Part shown: positions 44,444 to 53,589 of the stretch, piece after piece
How the letters are laid out: every line of letters begins with the position of its first letter
Position numbering within the stretch: position 1 is the stretch's first letter
Source: Bordetella petrii
Lineage (GTDB): Bacteria > Pseudomonadota > Gammaproteobacteria > Burkholderiales > Burkholderiaceae_B
DNA length: 64,000 nucleotides
Reading direction: 5' to 3'
Assembly: GCF_017356245.1 (NCBI RefSeq)
Contig: NZ_JAFMZZ010000001.1
Coordinates: forward strand, 2,588,695-2,652,694
Translations under genes and position numbers: made by a program
The notes under the pieces: generated by a model
The model's database searches: none
The model's input: only the letters and a program-made list of their open reading frames with translations
What the model was told of the DNA's origin: nothing

Positions 44444-44953
44444 TCAGGCCGGCGGCGTATCGAATGCCCGGTGGTATTGCACGGTGCCCTGCGCGCGCCC
44501 GCGCCAGGCCTGCATCATGAAATATTCGGCCGGCACGTCCGGCAGCACCAGCCCGGCATCGGCCCGGAAGCCGAAGCGGCCGTAGTACTGAGGCCGGCCC
44601 AGCACCACGCAGCCCGCCGCGCCGCGGCCGCGCAGGCGCGCCAGCCCTTCCATGACCAGCATCGACCCGATGCCGCGCCCCTGGCTGCCCGGCGCCACCG
44701 CGATCGGCCCCAGGCCGTACCAGCCCGCCGTGACGCCGGCCGGCCCCGCGATGCTGACCGGCGAGAACGCCACATGGCCCACTACCCTGCCCTGGTCTTC
44801 GGCCACCAGCGACAGGGCCAGCGCGCCCGCGGCGCGCAGGGTGTCGATGATCGGGCCTTCGGTGTGCTCGCTGTATGGTTCGTCGCGGAAGGCGTCCTGC
44901 GTGACGGAGAAAATGGCGGCAATGTCGGCGTCGGTTTCAGGGCGTAGCAGCAT
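44444..44953 (-). CDS. GNAT-family N-acetyltransferase
   Basis: A 169-residue acyltransferase of the YhbS-like group. The acetyl-CoA-binding motif A is GSQGRGIGS in the segment beginning GLGPIAVAP, and the protein opens [19 protein letters not shown] in the standard way. Later segments [15 protein letters not shown] and [11 protein letters not shown] are typical of this subgroup. Substrate unknown. It lies 81 bp before the ohrR start on the same strand; a peroxide-stress link would be pure speculation. Confidence 0.88.
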   Translation of the reverse strand: MLLRPETDADIAAIFSVTQDAFRDEPYSEHTEGPIIDTLRAAGALALSLVAEDQGRVVGHVAFSPVSIAGPAGVTAGWYGLGPIAVAPGSQGRGIGSMLVMEGLARLRGRGAAGCVVLGRPQYYGRFGFRADAGLVLPDVPAEYFMMQAWRGRAQGTVQYHRAFDTPPA

Positions 44954-45020
44954 GGCCGGGACATTAACACGGCGCGGCAGTCCGTAGAATAGACGGCTCT
45001 ACCGCTATCACAGGCACCGC

Positions 45021-45284
45021 ATGGAAACCGAACTCGACGGCCGTTTGCTGGCCCTGCGCCAGACCGTGGCGCTGGCCCTGGCGCTGTCCACCCGCAGCAA
45101 CCCGCAGGCCACCGAACTGGCGCTGGACATCCTGGCCGAGATGAAGGCCCACGTCGCGCCGGCGCCGGCCGACAGCCCTTTCGAGGCCCCGCCCTGGGCC
45201 GGCGGCGCACGCGCGGAACTGGACGATATCGACCGGCTGGTGCGCGCGTTCACACAACAGCCCGGCGACGATTCAGGCCAGTAG
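45021..45284 (+). CDS. Small hypothetical protein
   Basis: An 87-residue protein that I cannot name. It is predicted helical (METELDGRLLALRQTVALAL, LALDILAEMKAHV), then Pro/Ala-rich, then an acidic helix (ELDDIDRLVRAFTQQ). No signal peptide or Cys. Its ribosome-binding site is weak (ACAGGCACCGC), and the end overlaps the GlxA-type gene on the other strand by 12 bp. Codon composition matches the genome and the reading frame has natural helical periodicity, so I call it with moderate confidence. Confidence 0.6.
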   Translation: METELDGRLLALRQTVALALALSTRSNPQATELALDILAEMKAHVAPAPADSPFEAPPWAGGARAELDDIDRLVRAFTQQPGDDSGQ

Positions 45285-46268
45285 CGATTCGCGCGCCGCG
45301 CGGCGCAAGGCCTGCGGCGGCTGCCCGTAGCGCCGCACAAACGCGCGGCGCATGCGCTCGGCATCGGCGAACCCGGTGGCGCGGGCCACGGCGTCGATCG
45401 TCATGTTGCCCGCCTCGACGTGCGCGCGCGCGGCGTCGGCGCGGATGCGCTCGACCGCCTTGGCCGGCGTCTGGCCGGTTTCGGCCTTGAAGCTGCGGAT
45501 GAACTGGCGCGGACTCAGGCAGGCCGCGGTGGCGAGCTCTTCGATACTGAGCGGCGCCGTAAGGTGCTGGCCGATGTAGCCCAGCACGCGGCGCATGCGC
45601 TCGCTTTGCGGGGCCAGGTCCTGCAGCGCCGAAAACTGCGACTGCCCGCCGGCGCGCCGGTGGTACACCACCATGTCGCGCGCGGCCTGCTGCGCGGCAT
45701 CGGCGCCCAGGTCTTCTTCGACCATGGCCAGGGCCAGGTCGATGCCGGCGGTAATGCCGGCCGACGTCCACACCCGTTCGTCGCGCAGGTAGATCTTGTC
45801 GCTGTCGACCTTGATGCCCGGGTAGCGGCGCTGCAGCTCGGCCGCATGGCGCCAGTGGGTGGTGGCGCGCCGGCCGTCGAGCAGCCCGGCCGCTGCCAGC
45901 ACGAACGCCCCGGTGCACACACTGGCCAGCCGCGCGCGCCGCGCCTGCGCGGCCAGCAGGAACGCGCGCGCGCCCGGCGTGGCGCCCGTCTGGCGCGGGC
46001 CTTCGCCACCCGGCACCAGCACGATATCGGGGCGCGCGTCGCGCCACGGCCGGGTGGCCACCTCGACGCCGGCCGAACTGGCCACCCGGTCGCCGCGCGC
46101 CGACACCAGCTGCGGCGCATAGGCCGGCCCGCGCGGGCCGGCCGCGGCTTCGCCGGCAATCTGGAACACCGACAGCGGGCCGGCCATGTCCAGCAGCTGG
46201 AATCCGGGAATCATCAGGAAGGCGACATTGATAGGCATGGCAATTTTCAAGGGAAATACGTCATTCAC
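45273..46268 (-). CDS. GlxA-type regulator (DJ-1/PfpI plus AraC domains)
   Basis: A 331-residue transcription factor. Residues up to about 190 form a DJ-1/PfpI-like domain (INVAFLMIPGFQLLDMAGPL; nucleophile region ASVCTGAFVLAAAGLLDG with Cys in the elbow; ATTHWRHAAELQRRYP). The C-terminal 110 residues are an AraC-type double helix-turn-helix (LATAACLSPRQFIRSFKAET, VARATGFADAERMRRAFVRR). The start may be ATG 46268 or ATG 46238 (MPINVAFL); neither has a clear ribosome-binding site. It is divergent from an MFS gene (53 bp between starts), which is its likely target. Confidence 0.9.
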   Translation of the reverse strand: MNDVFPLKIAMPINVAFLMIPGFQLLDMAGPLSVFQIAGEAAAGPRGPAYAPQLVSARGDRVASSAGVEVATRPWRDARPDIVLVPGGEGPRQTGATPGARAFLLAAQARRARLASVCTGAFVLAAAGLLDGRRATTHWRHAAELQRRYPGIKVDSDKIYLRDERVWTSAGITAGIDLALAMVEEDLGADAAQQAARDMVVYHRRAGGQSQFSALQDLAPQSERMRRVLGYIGQHLTAPLSIEELATAACLSPRQFIRSFKAETGQTPAKAVERIRADAARAHVEAGNMTIDAVARATGFADAERMRRAFVRRYGQPPQALRRAARESLLA

Positions 46269-46321
46269 GCCATAGCATCCATCGCTACAGTGAGGCCTGT
46301 CAACCCTTGCCTGGTGTCTAC

Positions 46322-47560
46322 ATGAGCACGCTTGCCCGCCCGCATGCCGGCCGCCGCAATGCCCGCGTCCTGGCTGTTTGCCAGGGCCTGTACATTGCCG
46401 CCATTTCCATCGACCTGACCCTGACGGCGCTGACCGGCCACATGCTGGCGCCCGACAAGGCGCTGGCCACCCTGCCGTTCGCCCTGATCACGGTGGCCGG
46501 CGCGGCCGTGACCTGGTTCGCCTCGCTGCTGATGCAGCGCATCGGGCGCCGCGCCGGTTTCGCGCTGGGCGGGCTGGCCGGCATGCTGGGCGGCCTGCTG
46601 TCGGTATGGGCCGTATTCCATGCCGACTTCTGGCTGTTCTGCGCCGGCACTGCATTGGTGGGCGTGTTCCAGGCCTTTGCGCAGTATTACCGCCTGGCCG
46701 CGGCCGACGCCGTGGCAACGGCCGCCAAGGCGCGGGCGATTGCCGTAGTGATGGCCGGCGGCGTCATCGCCGCGGTGGCCGGCCCCGCGCTGGCGGCCTG
46801 GAGCCGCGACCTGTTCCCGCTGGCCACCTTCGCCGGCGCCTACCTGATGGTGGCCCTGCTGGGCGCGGCAACGGTCGCCCTGTTGCTGGCCGCCTATCGC
46901 GACCTGCCCGACGTGCCGGCCGAAGCCGCCGGCCCGCAGGAAGCGGCCGAGCCGGCGCGCCCCCTGCGCGTGGTGGCTCGCCAGCCCATCTTCGTGGCGG
47001 CGCTGGCCAACAATGTGGTCGGCTCGGTATCGATGATGTTCGTGATGACCGCCGCGCCGCTGGCCGCCGTGGCCTGCCACCACACCATCGACGACGGGGC
47101 CAACATCATGCAGTGGCACCTGATCGGCATGTACGGCCCGGCCTTCTTCGCCGGCGCGCTGATCAAGCGCTGGGGGCTGCCCGCCATGCTGGGCCTGGGC
47201 ATGGCCATCAACCTGGCCTCGGCCATCGTGGCCATCAGCTCGACCAGCCTGCCCGCGTTCTATGCGGCGCTGTTTTTCCTGGGCGTGGGCTGGAATTTCA
47301 TGTTCGTGGGCGGCACCACGCTGCTGGCGCAGTCGTACCGGCCCGCCGAGCGCGGCCGCGCCCAGGGCGCCGCCGAAATGCTGCGCTACGCCGCCACCGC
47401 CCTGGCTACGCTGGCCGCCGGCCCCGCGCTGGACCTGTACGGCTGGCAGGCCGTCAACATCGCCATGCTGCCCGTGGTGGGCCTGGCCGCGCTGATGACA
47501 GCCTGGTGGGTGCGCAGCGAACGCCGCGGCCGCGCCGGCCCGGCGCGCGCCACGGCGTGA
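46322..47560 (+). CDS. MFS transporter
   Basis: A 412-residue transporter with twelve hydrophobic segments. The loop between segments 2 and 3 carries the MFS-type basic motif (MQRIGRRAGFALGGLAG). Other recognisable parts are LPFALITVAGAAVTWFASLL and LGVGWNFMFVGGTTLLAQSY, features of a prokaryotic subgroup without known substrate. The start MSTLARPHAGRRNARVLAV at 46322 is preferred to a slightly longer frame. It is divergent from the GlxA-type regulator and followed by the DUF2946/TonB locus after 53 bp. Confidence 0.85.
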   Translation: MSTLARPHAGRRNARVLAVCQGLYIAAISIDLTLTALTGHMLAPDKALATLPFALITVAGAAVTWFASLLMQRIGRRAGFALGGLAGMLGGLLSVWAVFHADFWLFCAGTALVGVFQAFAQYYRLAAADAVATAAKARAIAVVMAGGVIAAVAGPALAAWSRDLFPLATFAGAYLMVALLGAATVALLLAAYRDLPDVPAEAAGPQEAAEPARPLRVVARQPIFVAALANNVVGSVSMMFVMTAAPLAAVACHHTIDDGANIMQWHLIGMYGPAFFAGALIKRWGLPAMLGLGMAINLASAIVAISSTSLPAFYAALFFLGVGWNFMFVGGTTLLAQSYRPAERGRAQGAAEMLRYAATALATLAAGPALDLYGWQAVNIAMLPVVGLAALMTAWWVRSERRGRAGPARATA

Positions 47561-47584
47561 CGCCTGGGCCGGCGGCGCGCGCCG

Positions 47585-47608
47585 TGCAATCTGTAGTTTA
47601 GAATTGCA
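47585..47608 (+). promoter_or_regulatory. Dyad and -10 box directly before the DUF2946 gene
   Basis: TGCAAT (47585-47590) and ATTGCA (47603-47608) form a dyad with 12 bp between arms, and a -10-like TAGAAT (47599-47604) lies only 9 bp before the ATG at 47614. A transcript from it would be nearly leaderless. No -35 box is evident. Confidence 0.35.
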
Positions 47609-47613
47609 ACATC

Positions 47614-48015
47614 ATGCGCTTGTTCGCCCGCGCCCCATCGCCCATACGCTCGCGCGCCGCCATCTGGCTGGCGCTGTGCGTATTCGCGCTGAAAGCGCTG
47701 GTGCCGCAGGGCTTCATGCCCGGCACCGATCCGGGCGCCACGCTGATCCAGCTGTGCTCGGCGGCCGGCCCCATCTGGGTGGAAGGCCCGCACAAGGCCG
47801 ACCACCACCAGGATGCCCAGCACGCCGAACAATCGGCGGTCTGCCCGGTGGGCGCGGCGCTGGCCGCGCTGCCGCTGCTGTCGTCGCCGGCGGCCGTCGT
47901 GCCGGTGGCCACCATTACCCTGCATATCGCCGCGCGCGACCCGCCCGCGCCGGCCGTACACACCCCGCCTGGCGCCCCGCTCGGGGCGCGCGCCCCTCCC
48001 ATCCTGCTCGGTTAG
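47614..48015 (+). CDS. DUF2946 family protein
   Basis: A 133-residue protein of the DUF2946 group, which is often found beside TonB receptors and copper genes. An N-terminal signal-anchor (AAIWLALCVFALKALVPQGF) with the family-typical GFMPG, a short cysteine-containing region (LIQLCSAAGPIW), a His-rich loop (HKADHHQDAQHAEQ), then VCPVGAALAALPLL and a hydrophobic segment. The histidines suggest metal binding. No ribosome-binding site precedes ATG 47614. The TonB receptor gene follows after 55 bp in the same direction. Confidence 0.8.
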   Translation: MRLFARAPSPIRSRAAIWLALCVFALKALVPQGFMPGTDPGATLIQLCSAAGPIWVEGPHKADHHQDAQHAEQSAVCPVGAALAALPLLSSPAAVVPVATITLHIAARDPPAPAVHTPPGAPLGARAPPILLG

Positions 48016-48070
48016 CGCATGCCATCCCGTCGCCCGCGGCGACGGTCACGCCCTTCTACCGAGAGATTCC

Positions 48071-50224
48071 ATGCCTACCCTTTCCGCCAGGACATCCGTC
48101 CTGTCGCGGCGCACGGCCGTTTCCACGGCGCTGGCCCTGTTGCTGGCGCCCGCGGCCGCGCGCGCCCAAGACGCCGGCGGTGCCCCCGTGGCCACCCTGC
48201 CCGCCGTTTCCGTATCCGGCGACACGCCGCCGCCCACCCTGCTCGACACCGCGGCCACCGGGTCGTTCCTGCAGCTGACACCGTTCGAAACGCCCGCCAG
48301 CCTGGACATCATCACCAACGAACAACTGCGCCAGCGCGGCGACGTGACCGTCATGGACGCCATCACGCAGGCGCCGGGCATCAGCGCGTTCCGCCATCCC
48401 GGCAACGGCGGCTCGTCGCTGTCGTCGCGCGGCTTCACCGATTCGAACTCGGTGGCCATTCTGTACAACGGCCTGCGGCAATACGGCGGCCTGGGCCAGA
48501 CGTTCGTGTACGACCCCTGGTCGGTGGAGCGCATCGAAGTGCTGCGCGGGCCGGCCTCGGTGCTGTATGGCGAAGGCGCCATCGGCGGCGTGGTCAATGT
48601 CATTCCCAAGAAACCCACGCGCGGCCCGATCGAAAACGAGATCCAGGCCACCGTGGGCACGCACGACACGCAGCGCCTGGGCTTCGGCAGCGGCGGCGCG
48701 CTGGACGACCGCTGGTCGTACCGGCTGGACGTCAGCGGCAACCGCAGCAACGCCGACATGAGCCTGGGCGATTCGAAAAACGCCGCCATTACCGCGGCGC
48801 TGCGGCTGGATGTGTCGCCCGAGCTGAACTTCACGCTGACCCAGGCCTATGCCTGGCAAGAGCCCACCCGCTACTTCGGCACGCCGCTGATCGACGGCGA
48901 GATCGATTATTCGCTGCGCCACCAGAACTACAACGTGGCCGACAGCAAGATCATCTACCGCGACACCCGCAGCGAATTGCAGGCCGAATGGACGCCCAAC
49001 GCGGCCACCACCGTGCGCGGCCGCGTGTATTACATCGGCAGCGACCGCGACTACCGCGATGCCGAAAACTACACCTGGCAGCCCGCCAGCGGCCTGATCG
49101 AGCGCAGCGCGTACACCGCCATCCAGCACGACCAGTCGCAGGTGGGCGCACGCGCCGACGCCGCCTTCAAGGGCAATCTGTTCGGCCTGCGCAACCAGGT
49201 GTCGGTGGGCGCCGAGCTCAACCGCAGCCAGCTCAAGCACACCAATAACTCGCCCTATGGCGGCACCTCGCTGGTCGACCCCTACGACTTCGAACACGGC
49301 GAATTCATCAACGAGGCCGGCACCACGCCGCGCTACCGCAACACCGCCAGGCAGTACGCCCTGTTCGCCGAAGACCGCCTGCTGCTGACCGAGCGCTGGT
49401 CGGTGCTGGGCGGCGTGCGCTACGACCACATCGACCTCGAGCGCGAGGACCTGGAGGCCAACACCACGGCCTACCGGCGCACTTACACGAATGTGGGCTG
49501 GCGTATCGGCACGGTGTACGACGTGCTGCCCACGCTGGCGGTGTACGGCCAGTATTCCGAAGCCGCCGACCCGGTCGGCAGCCTGCTGCTGCTGTCGCCC
49601 GCCAACAAAGACTTCGAGCTGTCGCAGGGCCGGCAGGTCGAGGTGGGGGTCAAGCAGACCTTCTGGGACGACAAGGGCGAATGGACGCTGGCGGCCTATC
49701 ACATCCGCAAGAAAGACCTGGTGACGCGCAACCCCGACGATCCGTCGCTGCGCGAGCAGGTGGGCAGCCAGTCCAGCCGCGGGCTGGAACTGACCGTGGG
49801 CGTCGAACTGGCGCGCAATTGGCGGGTGGACTTCAACGGCGCCATCCTGGATGCCCGCTACGACGACTACACCGATACCTCGGGCGGCGGCGCCGTCTCG
49901 CGGCGCGGCAATGTGCCGCCCGACGTGCCCGAACGCCTGGCCAATCTGTGGGTCAGCTGGAAATTCGCGCCGCAATGGACCGCCAGCGCCGGCCTGCGCT
50001 ACGTGGGCAAGCGATATGCGGACAGCGCCAACGAGCTTGAGATGGCGGCCTACACCACCACCAACCTGGCCCTGCAATGGGAAGCCCGGCGCGACCTGAG
50101 CCTGGCCCTGCGCGCCTACAACGTGTTCGACAAGCAGTACGCCGAAACCGCCTACTACAACCAGACGCAATGGCTGCTGGGCACGGGGCGGCGCGTCGAA
50201 CTGTCGGCCAACTACCGGTTCTGA
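48071..50224 (+). CDS. TonB-dependent outer-membrane receptor (siderophore type)
   Basis: A 717-residue receptor. The signal peptide (STALALLLAPAAARA) is followed by the plug domain (TPFETPASLDIITNEQLRQR, GFTDSNSVAILYNGLRQYGG, ERIEVLRGPASVLYGEGAIG with VVNVIPKKPT) and a 22-strand barrel ending in the terminal Phe of ELSANYRF. The overall layout matches the ferric-siderophore receptor subfamily. The N-terminal signalling extension of FecA-type receptors is absent. I start at 48071 after GAGAGATTCC. It sits between DUF2946 and PepSY genes, which usually accompany metal-chelate receptors; iron or copper are both possible. Confidence 0.9.
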   Translation: MPTLSARTSVLSRRTAVSTALALLLAPAAARAQDAGGAPVATLPAVSVSGDTPPPTLLDTAATGSFLQLTPFETPASLDIITNEQLRQRGDVTVMDAITQAPGISAFRHPGNGGSSLSSRGFTDSNSVAILYNGLRQYGGLGQTFVYDPWSVERIEVLRGPASVLYGEGAIGGVVNVIPKKPTRGPIENEIQATVGTHDTQRLGFGSGGALDDRWSYRLDVSGNRSNADMSLGDSKNAAITAALRLDVSPELNFTLTQAYAWQEPTRYFGTPLIDGEIDYSLRHQNYNVADSKIIYRDTRSELQAEWTPNAATTVRGRVYYIGSDRDYRDAENYTWQPASGLIERSAYTAIQHDQSQVGARADAAFKGNLFGLRNQVSVGAELNRSQLKHTNNSPYGGTSLVDPYDFEHGEFINEAGTTPRYRNTARQYALFAEDRLLLTERWSVLGGVRYDHIDLEREDLEANTTAYRRTYTNVGWRIGTVYDVLPTLAVYGQYSEAADPVGSLLLLSPANKDFELSQGRQVEVGVKQTFWDDKGEWTLAAYHIRKKDLVTRNPDDPSLREQVGSQSSRGLELTVGVELARNWRVDFNGAILDARYDDYTDTSGGGAVSRRGNVPPDVPERLANLWVSWKFAPQWTASAGLRYVGKRYADSANELEMAAYTTTNLALQWEARRDLSLALRAYNVFDKQYAETAYYNQTQWLLGTGRRVELSANYRF

Positions 50225-50251
50225 CGGCCGGCCCGCAACGATCGAGACACC

Positions 50252-51619
50252 ATGAGCCACGACAACACTTCCGAACCCGATACCGCAAGCCGCGCCGACG
50301 TGTACCGCGCCGTGTGGCGCTGGCATTTCTATGCCGGCCTGCTGGTACTGCCCTTCATGATCCTGCTGGCCGTCACGGGCGGCCTGTACCTGTTCCACAA
50401 TGAAATCGAGAACGCGTGGTACCGCGGCCTGCGGCATGTGGAGCCGGCCGCCGCGCCCGCGCGGGCGCCCTCGGCGCTGGCCGCGGCCGCGCTGCGCGCC
50501 CATCCGGGCACGCTGGTCAAGTACCTGCCGCCCGCCGCCCCCGACGCGTCCGCGCAGGTGGTGGTCAAGCCGGCCGGCGGCGACAGCCTGAGCGTGTACG
50601 TCAACCCGTACAGCGGCCGGGTGCTGGGCGCGCTGCCCGAGCGCGGCACGCTGATGTGGACTGTCCGGCGGCTGCACAGCCTGGACTACTTCGGCCCCAT
50701 CGCCAACGGCGCCATCGAGATCGCCGCCGGCTGGTCCATCCTGCTGGTGCTCACCGGCATTTACCTGTGGTGGCCGCGCGGGCGCAAGCAGGGCGTGGTC
50801 AGCGTGCGGGGCACGCCGCGCAAGCGCGTGTTCTGGCGCGACATCCACGCCGTGACGGGCGCCGCCGTGGGGCTGTTCATCCTGTTCCTGGCCGCAACCG
50901 GCATGCCGTGGTCGGTTGTGTGGGGCGCCAAGGTCAACCAGTGGGCCAACGGCAGCAACTTCGGCTATCCGCCCGGCGTGCGCGTGGCGCTGCCGATGTC
51001 GGACGAACACCTGGGCCACATGGGGCCCACCACCTGGTCTCTGGAACAGGCGCGCATGCCGGAATCGCCGCACATGCACACCATGGGCCAGCCCATCGGA
51101 CTGGACGCGGCCGTGGCCGCCTTCAACCGCCTGGGCCTGGCGCCGGGCTACGCCATCAACGTGCCGCAGGGCGCGGCCGGCGTCTACACCGGCTCGGTGT
51201 ACCCCAACGACCTGGCGCGCCAGCGCGTGGTGCACTTGGACCAGTACAGCGGCAAGCCGCTGCTGGACATGAGCTATGCCGACTACGGCCCGCTGGGCAA
51301 GACTCTGGAATGGGGCATCAACGTGCACATGGGGCAGGAATTCGGGCTGGCCAACCAACTGATCCTGCTGGCCGCCTGCCTGGGCATCGTGCTGCTCAGC
51401 GTGGCCGGCGGCGTCATGTGGTGGAAGCGGCGCCCCGCGGGCGGGCTGGGCGTCCCGCCCATGCCGGCGGCGCGCGGCGCCCTGCGCGGCGTACTGGCGC
51501 TGATGATCGTGGGCGGCATCATTTTCCCGCTGGTGGGCGCATCGCTGCTGGTGATGCTGCTGCTCGACCAGCTGGTGCTGCGCTGCGCGCGCGTTGACAC
51601 CGCGTCCTGCCGCGTGTAA
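50252..51619 (+). CDS. PepSY domain membrane protein, Met/His-rich
   Basis: A 455-residue inner-membrane protein of the PepSY_TM (PiuB-like) family. Four hydrophobic segments: FYAGLLVLPFMILLAVTGGL, WSILLVLTGIYLWW, AAVGLFILFLAATGMPWSVV and the C-terminal pair starting LILLAACLGIVLLSVAGGV. Two PepSY domains lie in the periplasm. The second one starts with a striking Met/His-rich stretch (EHLGHMG and PHMHTMGQPIG), which could bind a metal. Such proteins are thought to reduce or process metal-siderophore complexes. It follows the TonB receptor by 27 bp in one unit. Confidence 0.88.
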   Translation: MSHDNTSEPDTASRADVYRAVWRWHFYAGLLVLPFMILLAVTGGLYLFHNEIENAWYRGLRHVEPAAAPARAPSALAAAALRAHPGTLVKYLPPAAPDASAQVVVKPAGGDSLSVYVNPYSGRVLGALPERGTLMWTVRRLHSLDYFGPIANGAIEIAAGWSILLVLTGIYLWWPRGRKQGVVSVRGTPRKRVFWRDIHAVTGAAVGLFILFLAATGMPWSVVWGAKVNQWANGSNFGYPPGVRVALPMSDEHLGHMGPTTWSLEQARMPESPHMHTMGQPIGLDAAVAAFNRLGLAPGYAINVPQGAAGVYTGSVYPNDLARQRVVHLDQYSGKPLLDMSYADYGPLGKTLEWGINVHMGQEFGLANQLILLAACLGIVLLSVAGGVMWWKRRPAGGLGVPPMPAARGALRGVLALMIVGGIIFPLVGASLLVMLLLDQLVLRCARVDTASCRV

Positions 51620-51902
51620 TTTCTACACCCATCATGCATCGACGCGCACTCCGCCTTTCCAGCCATCGCGCCCCGGCTCCCGCCGGCGCCGCGCGCGCGT
51701 CGCGCCTCATCGCCACCCCCGTCGCCCCGCCAGCGGGCGTCGTCGCGGGCCGGGCGGCACCGCCGCCCCCCGCCGCCGTCCTGGGCTGATCCCAGCCCTT
51801 CTGGCGGTTCCAGCACTTTCGCATTGAATCAGGCCGTCCGGCGCCTTCGCGCGCCGGCCGCGGCCGCTGGAACCTGTGCGTTTCCCTGACGGGTGAAATC
51901 CG

Positions 51903-52769
51903 ATGAATCATGCAAGAACGGCCTATACGGCCCATGGCGCCACGGCGCTTTTCGTGCTGCTGTGGAGCAGCGGCGCAATCTTCTCGAAATGGGGGCTGGC
52001 GTCCGCCACGCCTTTTGCATTCCTGCTGCTGCGCTTCGCGCTGGCGCTGGCCACCCTGCTGGCGCTGGCGTGCGCCGCCCGCCAGCCGTGGCTGCCGCCG
52101 CGCGGCGCGCGCGGGCGCGTCGCGGCCACCGGCCTGACGATGATAGGCGGCTATTCGATCTGCTACTTCCTGGCGCTGGACCACGGCATCACGCCGGGCG
52201 TGCTGGCCACCACGCTGGGCGCCCAGCCCCTGCTGACCCTGGTCTTGCTGGAACGCCGCTATGCGCTGCCGCGCGTGCTGGGGCTGGCGCTGGCCCTGGC
52301 CGGCCTGGCGCTGGTGATGTGGGACAGCATCGGCCTGGCGCGCTATTCAGCCGCCGGCATGCTGTATGCGCTGGGCGCGCTGCTGTGCATGACCGGCGGC
52401 GCGATTCTGCAGAAAAGCCTGCGCCAGCCGCCGCTGCGCGCCCTGCCGCTGCAATATGCCGTGGGCCTGCTGCTGTGCCTGGCCTGCCTGCCGCTGCAGC
52501 CCTGGCGCCTGTCCGGCGGCATAGGGTTGTGGGTACCGCTGCTGTGGCTGAGCCTGATGATTTCGGTGGGCGCCACGCTGCTGCTGTACCGGCTGATCCA
52601 GGCCGGCAACCTGGTCAACGTCACCAGCCTGTTTTACCTGGTGCCGGGCGTGACCGCGCTGCTGGACTACCTGCTGCTGGGCAACCGCCTGGCCCCGCTC
52701 AGCCTGGCGGGTATGGCGGCCATCCTGGCCGGCCTGGCGCTGGTGTTCCGGGCTGCGCCGCGCACGTAG
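51903..52769 (+). CDS. EamA/DMT-superfamily transporter
   Basis: A 288-residue membrane protein with ten hydrophobic segments and the internal repeat of EamA domains: LFVLLWSSGAIFSKWGLASA and RFALALATLLALACA in the first half, RLIQAGNLVNVTSLFYLVPG and VTALLDYLLLGNRL in the second. Such proteins export metabolites or amino acids; the substrate is not inferable. The start at 51903 gives MNHARTAYTAHGATALFVLL. It is 283 bp after the PepSY gene and has a convergent neighbour (tetR). Confidence 0.88.
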   Translation: MNHARTAYTAHGATALFVLLWSSGAIFSKWGLASATPFAFLLLRFALALATLLALACAARQPWLPPRGARGRVAATGLTMIGGYSICYFLALDHGITPGVLATTLGAQPLLTLVLLERRYALPRVLGLALALAGLALVMWDSIGLARYSAAGMLYALGALLCMTGGAILQKSLRQPPLRALPLQYAVGLLLCLACLPLQPWRLSGGIGLWVPLLWLSLMISVGATLLLYRLIQAGNLVNVTSLFYLVPGVTALLDYLLLGNRLAPLSLAGMAAILAGLALVFRAAPRT

Positions 52770-52787
52770 GCGCGAAGCCGGCCCGTT

Positions 52788-53462
52788 TCAGGCGCGCGCG
52801 CCCCGGCCGGGGCGCGTCTTCGGCGATGCGGACTCCGGCACGCCGAGCAGCCGCAGGAACAGGCCAGACAACGGTCCGGCCAGCGCCGCGCCCTGGTGTA
52901 CGCCGCGCGCGATGGCGTCGTCCACCGCGCCGTGCATGCTGCTGAACAGCACGATGGCGGTCAGGCGCGGGGCGGCCAGCTTCCAGTGGCCGCCCCGCTG
53001 CCCGTCCGCCAGGATGCGTTCCAGCTGATCCAGCACCTCGGTTTTCTCGCGCGCGCCGCGGTCGCCATGGCGGGCATCGTGGAACACCACATCGTGCAGC
53101 CGGTAGTTATCCAGGTACGCCGCCACGCCGGCCTGCGTCCAGGCGCGCACGCGGGCCGGGCCGTCGTTTGGTCCGCAAGCCTGCACCGCCGCGTCCACCT
53201 GGGCCAGGAAGCCCTGCGAAAACTTGGCGCGCAAGGCCAGCAGCATTTCGTGCTTGGACGCGAAGTAATGGTAGAACGTGCCCTTGGCCACGCCGGCGGC
53301 CTCGACGATGTCGCTGACGGTGGTGGCCTCGATGCCCTTGGCGATGAACAGCTGTTCGGCGGCCGCCATCAGCTCGTCCAGGCGCACCTCGGCCGGCTTG
53401 GTGCGCGGCGGCCGGGCGGGGCTGGCGGAAGCGGAAACGAGCAGGCGGCGGGCCGTGGGCAT
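52788..53462 (-). CDS. TetR-family transcriptional repressor
   Basis: A 224-residue repressor. The N-terminal helix-turn-helix reads VSDIVEAAGVAKGTFYHYFA, preceded by ELMAAAEQLFIAKGIEATT. The C-terminal domain is a variable ligand-binding region. An extension before the DNA-binding domain (MPTARRLLVSASASPARPPR) is Arg/Ala-rich. I chose ATG 53462; the open frame continues to 53633 across two repeats and is unlikely to be translated. It is divergent from a DHA2 drug-pump gene with a perfect 15-bp palindrome on that gene's promoter, its probable operator. Confidence 0.9.
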   Translation of the reverse strand: MPTARRLLVSASASPARPPRTKPAEVRLDELMAAAEQLFIAKGIEATTVSDIVEAAGVAKGTFYHYFASKHEMLLALRAKFSQGFLAQVDAAVQACGPNDGPARVRAWTQAGVAAYLDNYRLHDVVFHDARHGDRGAREKTEVLDQLERILADGQRGGHWKLAAPRLTAIVLFSSMHGAVDDAIARGVHQGAALAGPLSGLFLRLLGVPESASPKTRPGRGARA

Positions 53463-53529
53463 GGCGTGCGGGCAAAGCGTGGCGAAAGCCCGAGTGTAAA
53501 AGATGCCCGGCCAGCGGGCATCCGGCTCA

Positions 53530-53560
53530 GGTGTCTGACTCCCGCGGGGTGTCAGACACC
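53530..53560 (+). repeat. Dispersed 31-nt hairpin repeat, copy 4
   Basis: Arms GGTGTCTGAC / GTCAGACACC with T-T mismatch, inner CCC/GGG and loop GCG. It is the reverse complement of copies 1 and 3 apart from one loop base. It lies in the tetR-MFS divergent region. Confidence 0.88.
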
Positions 53561-53589
53561 GGCGTATGCGGAGGCTGTCTCGGCAATAA

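Noticed and set aside
48056..51358. 1100-codon minus-strand open frame opposite the TonB receptor and PepSY genes
   Set aside because: Both genes on the plus strand have intact family motifs; the reverse frame is Val/Gly/His/Gln-rich, typical of an antisense shadow.
51620..51902. Short Ala/Pro/Arg frame (MHRRALRLSSHRAPAPAG...) between PepSY and EamA genes
   Set aside because: Low-complexity composition, no ribosome-binding site and no sign of attenuation or family membership.
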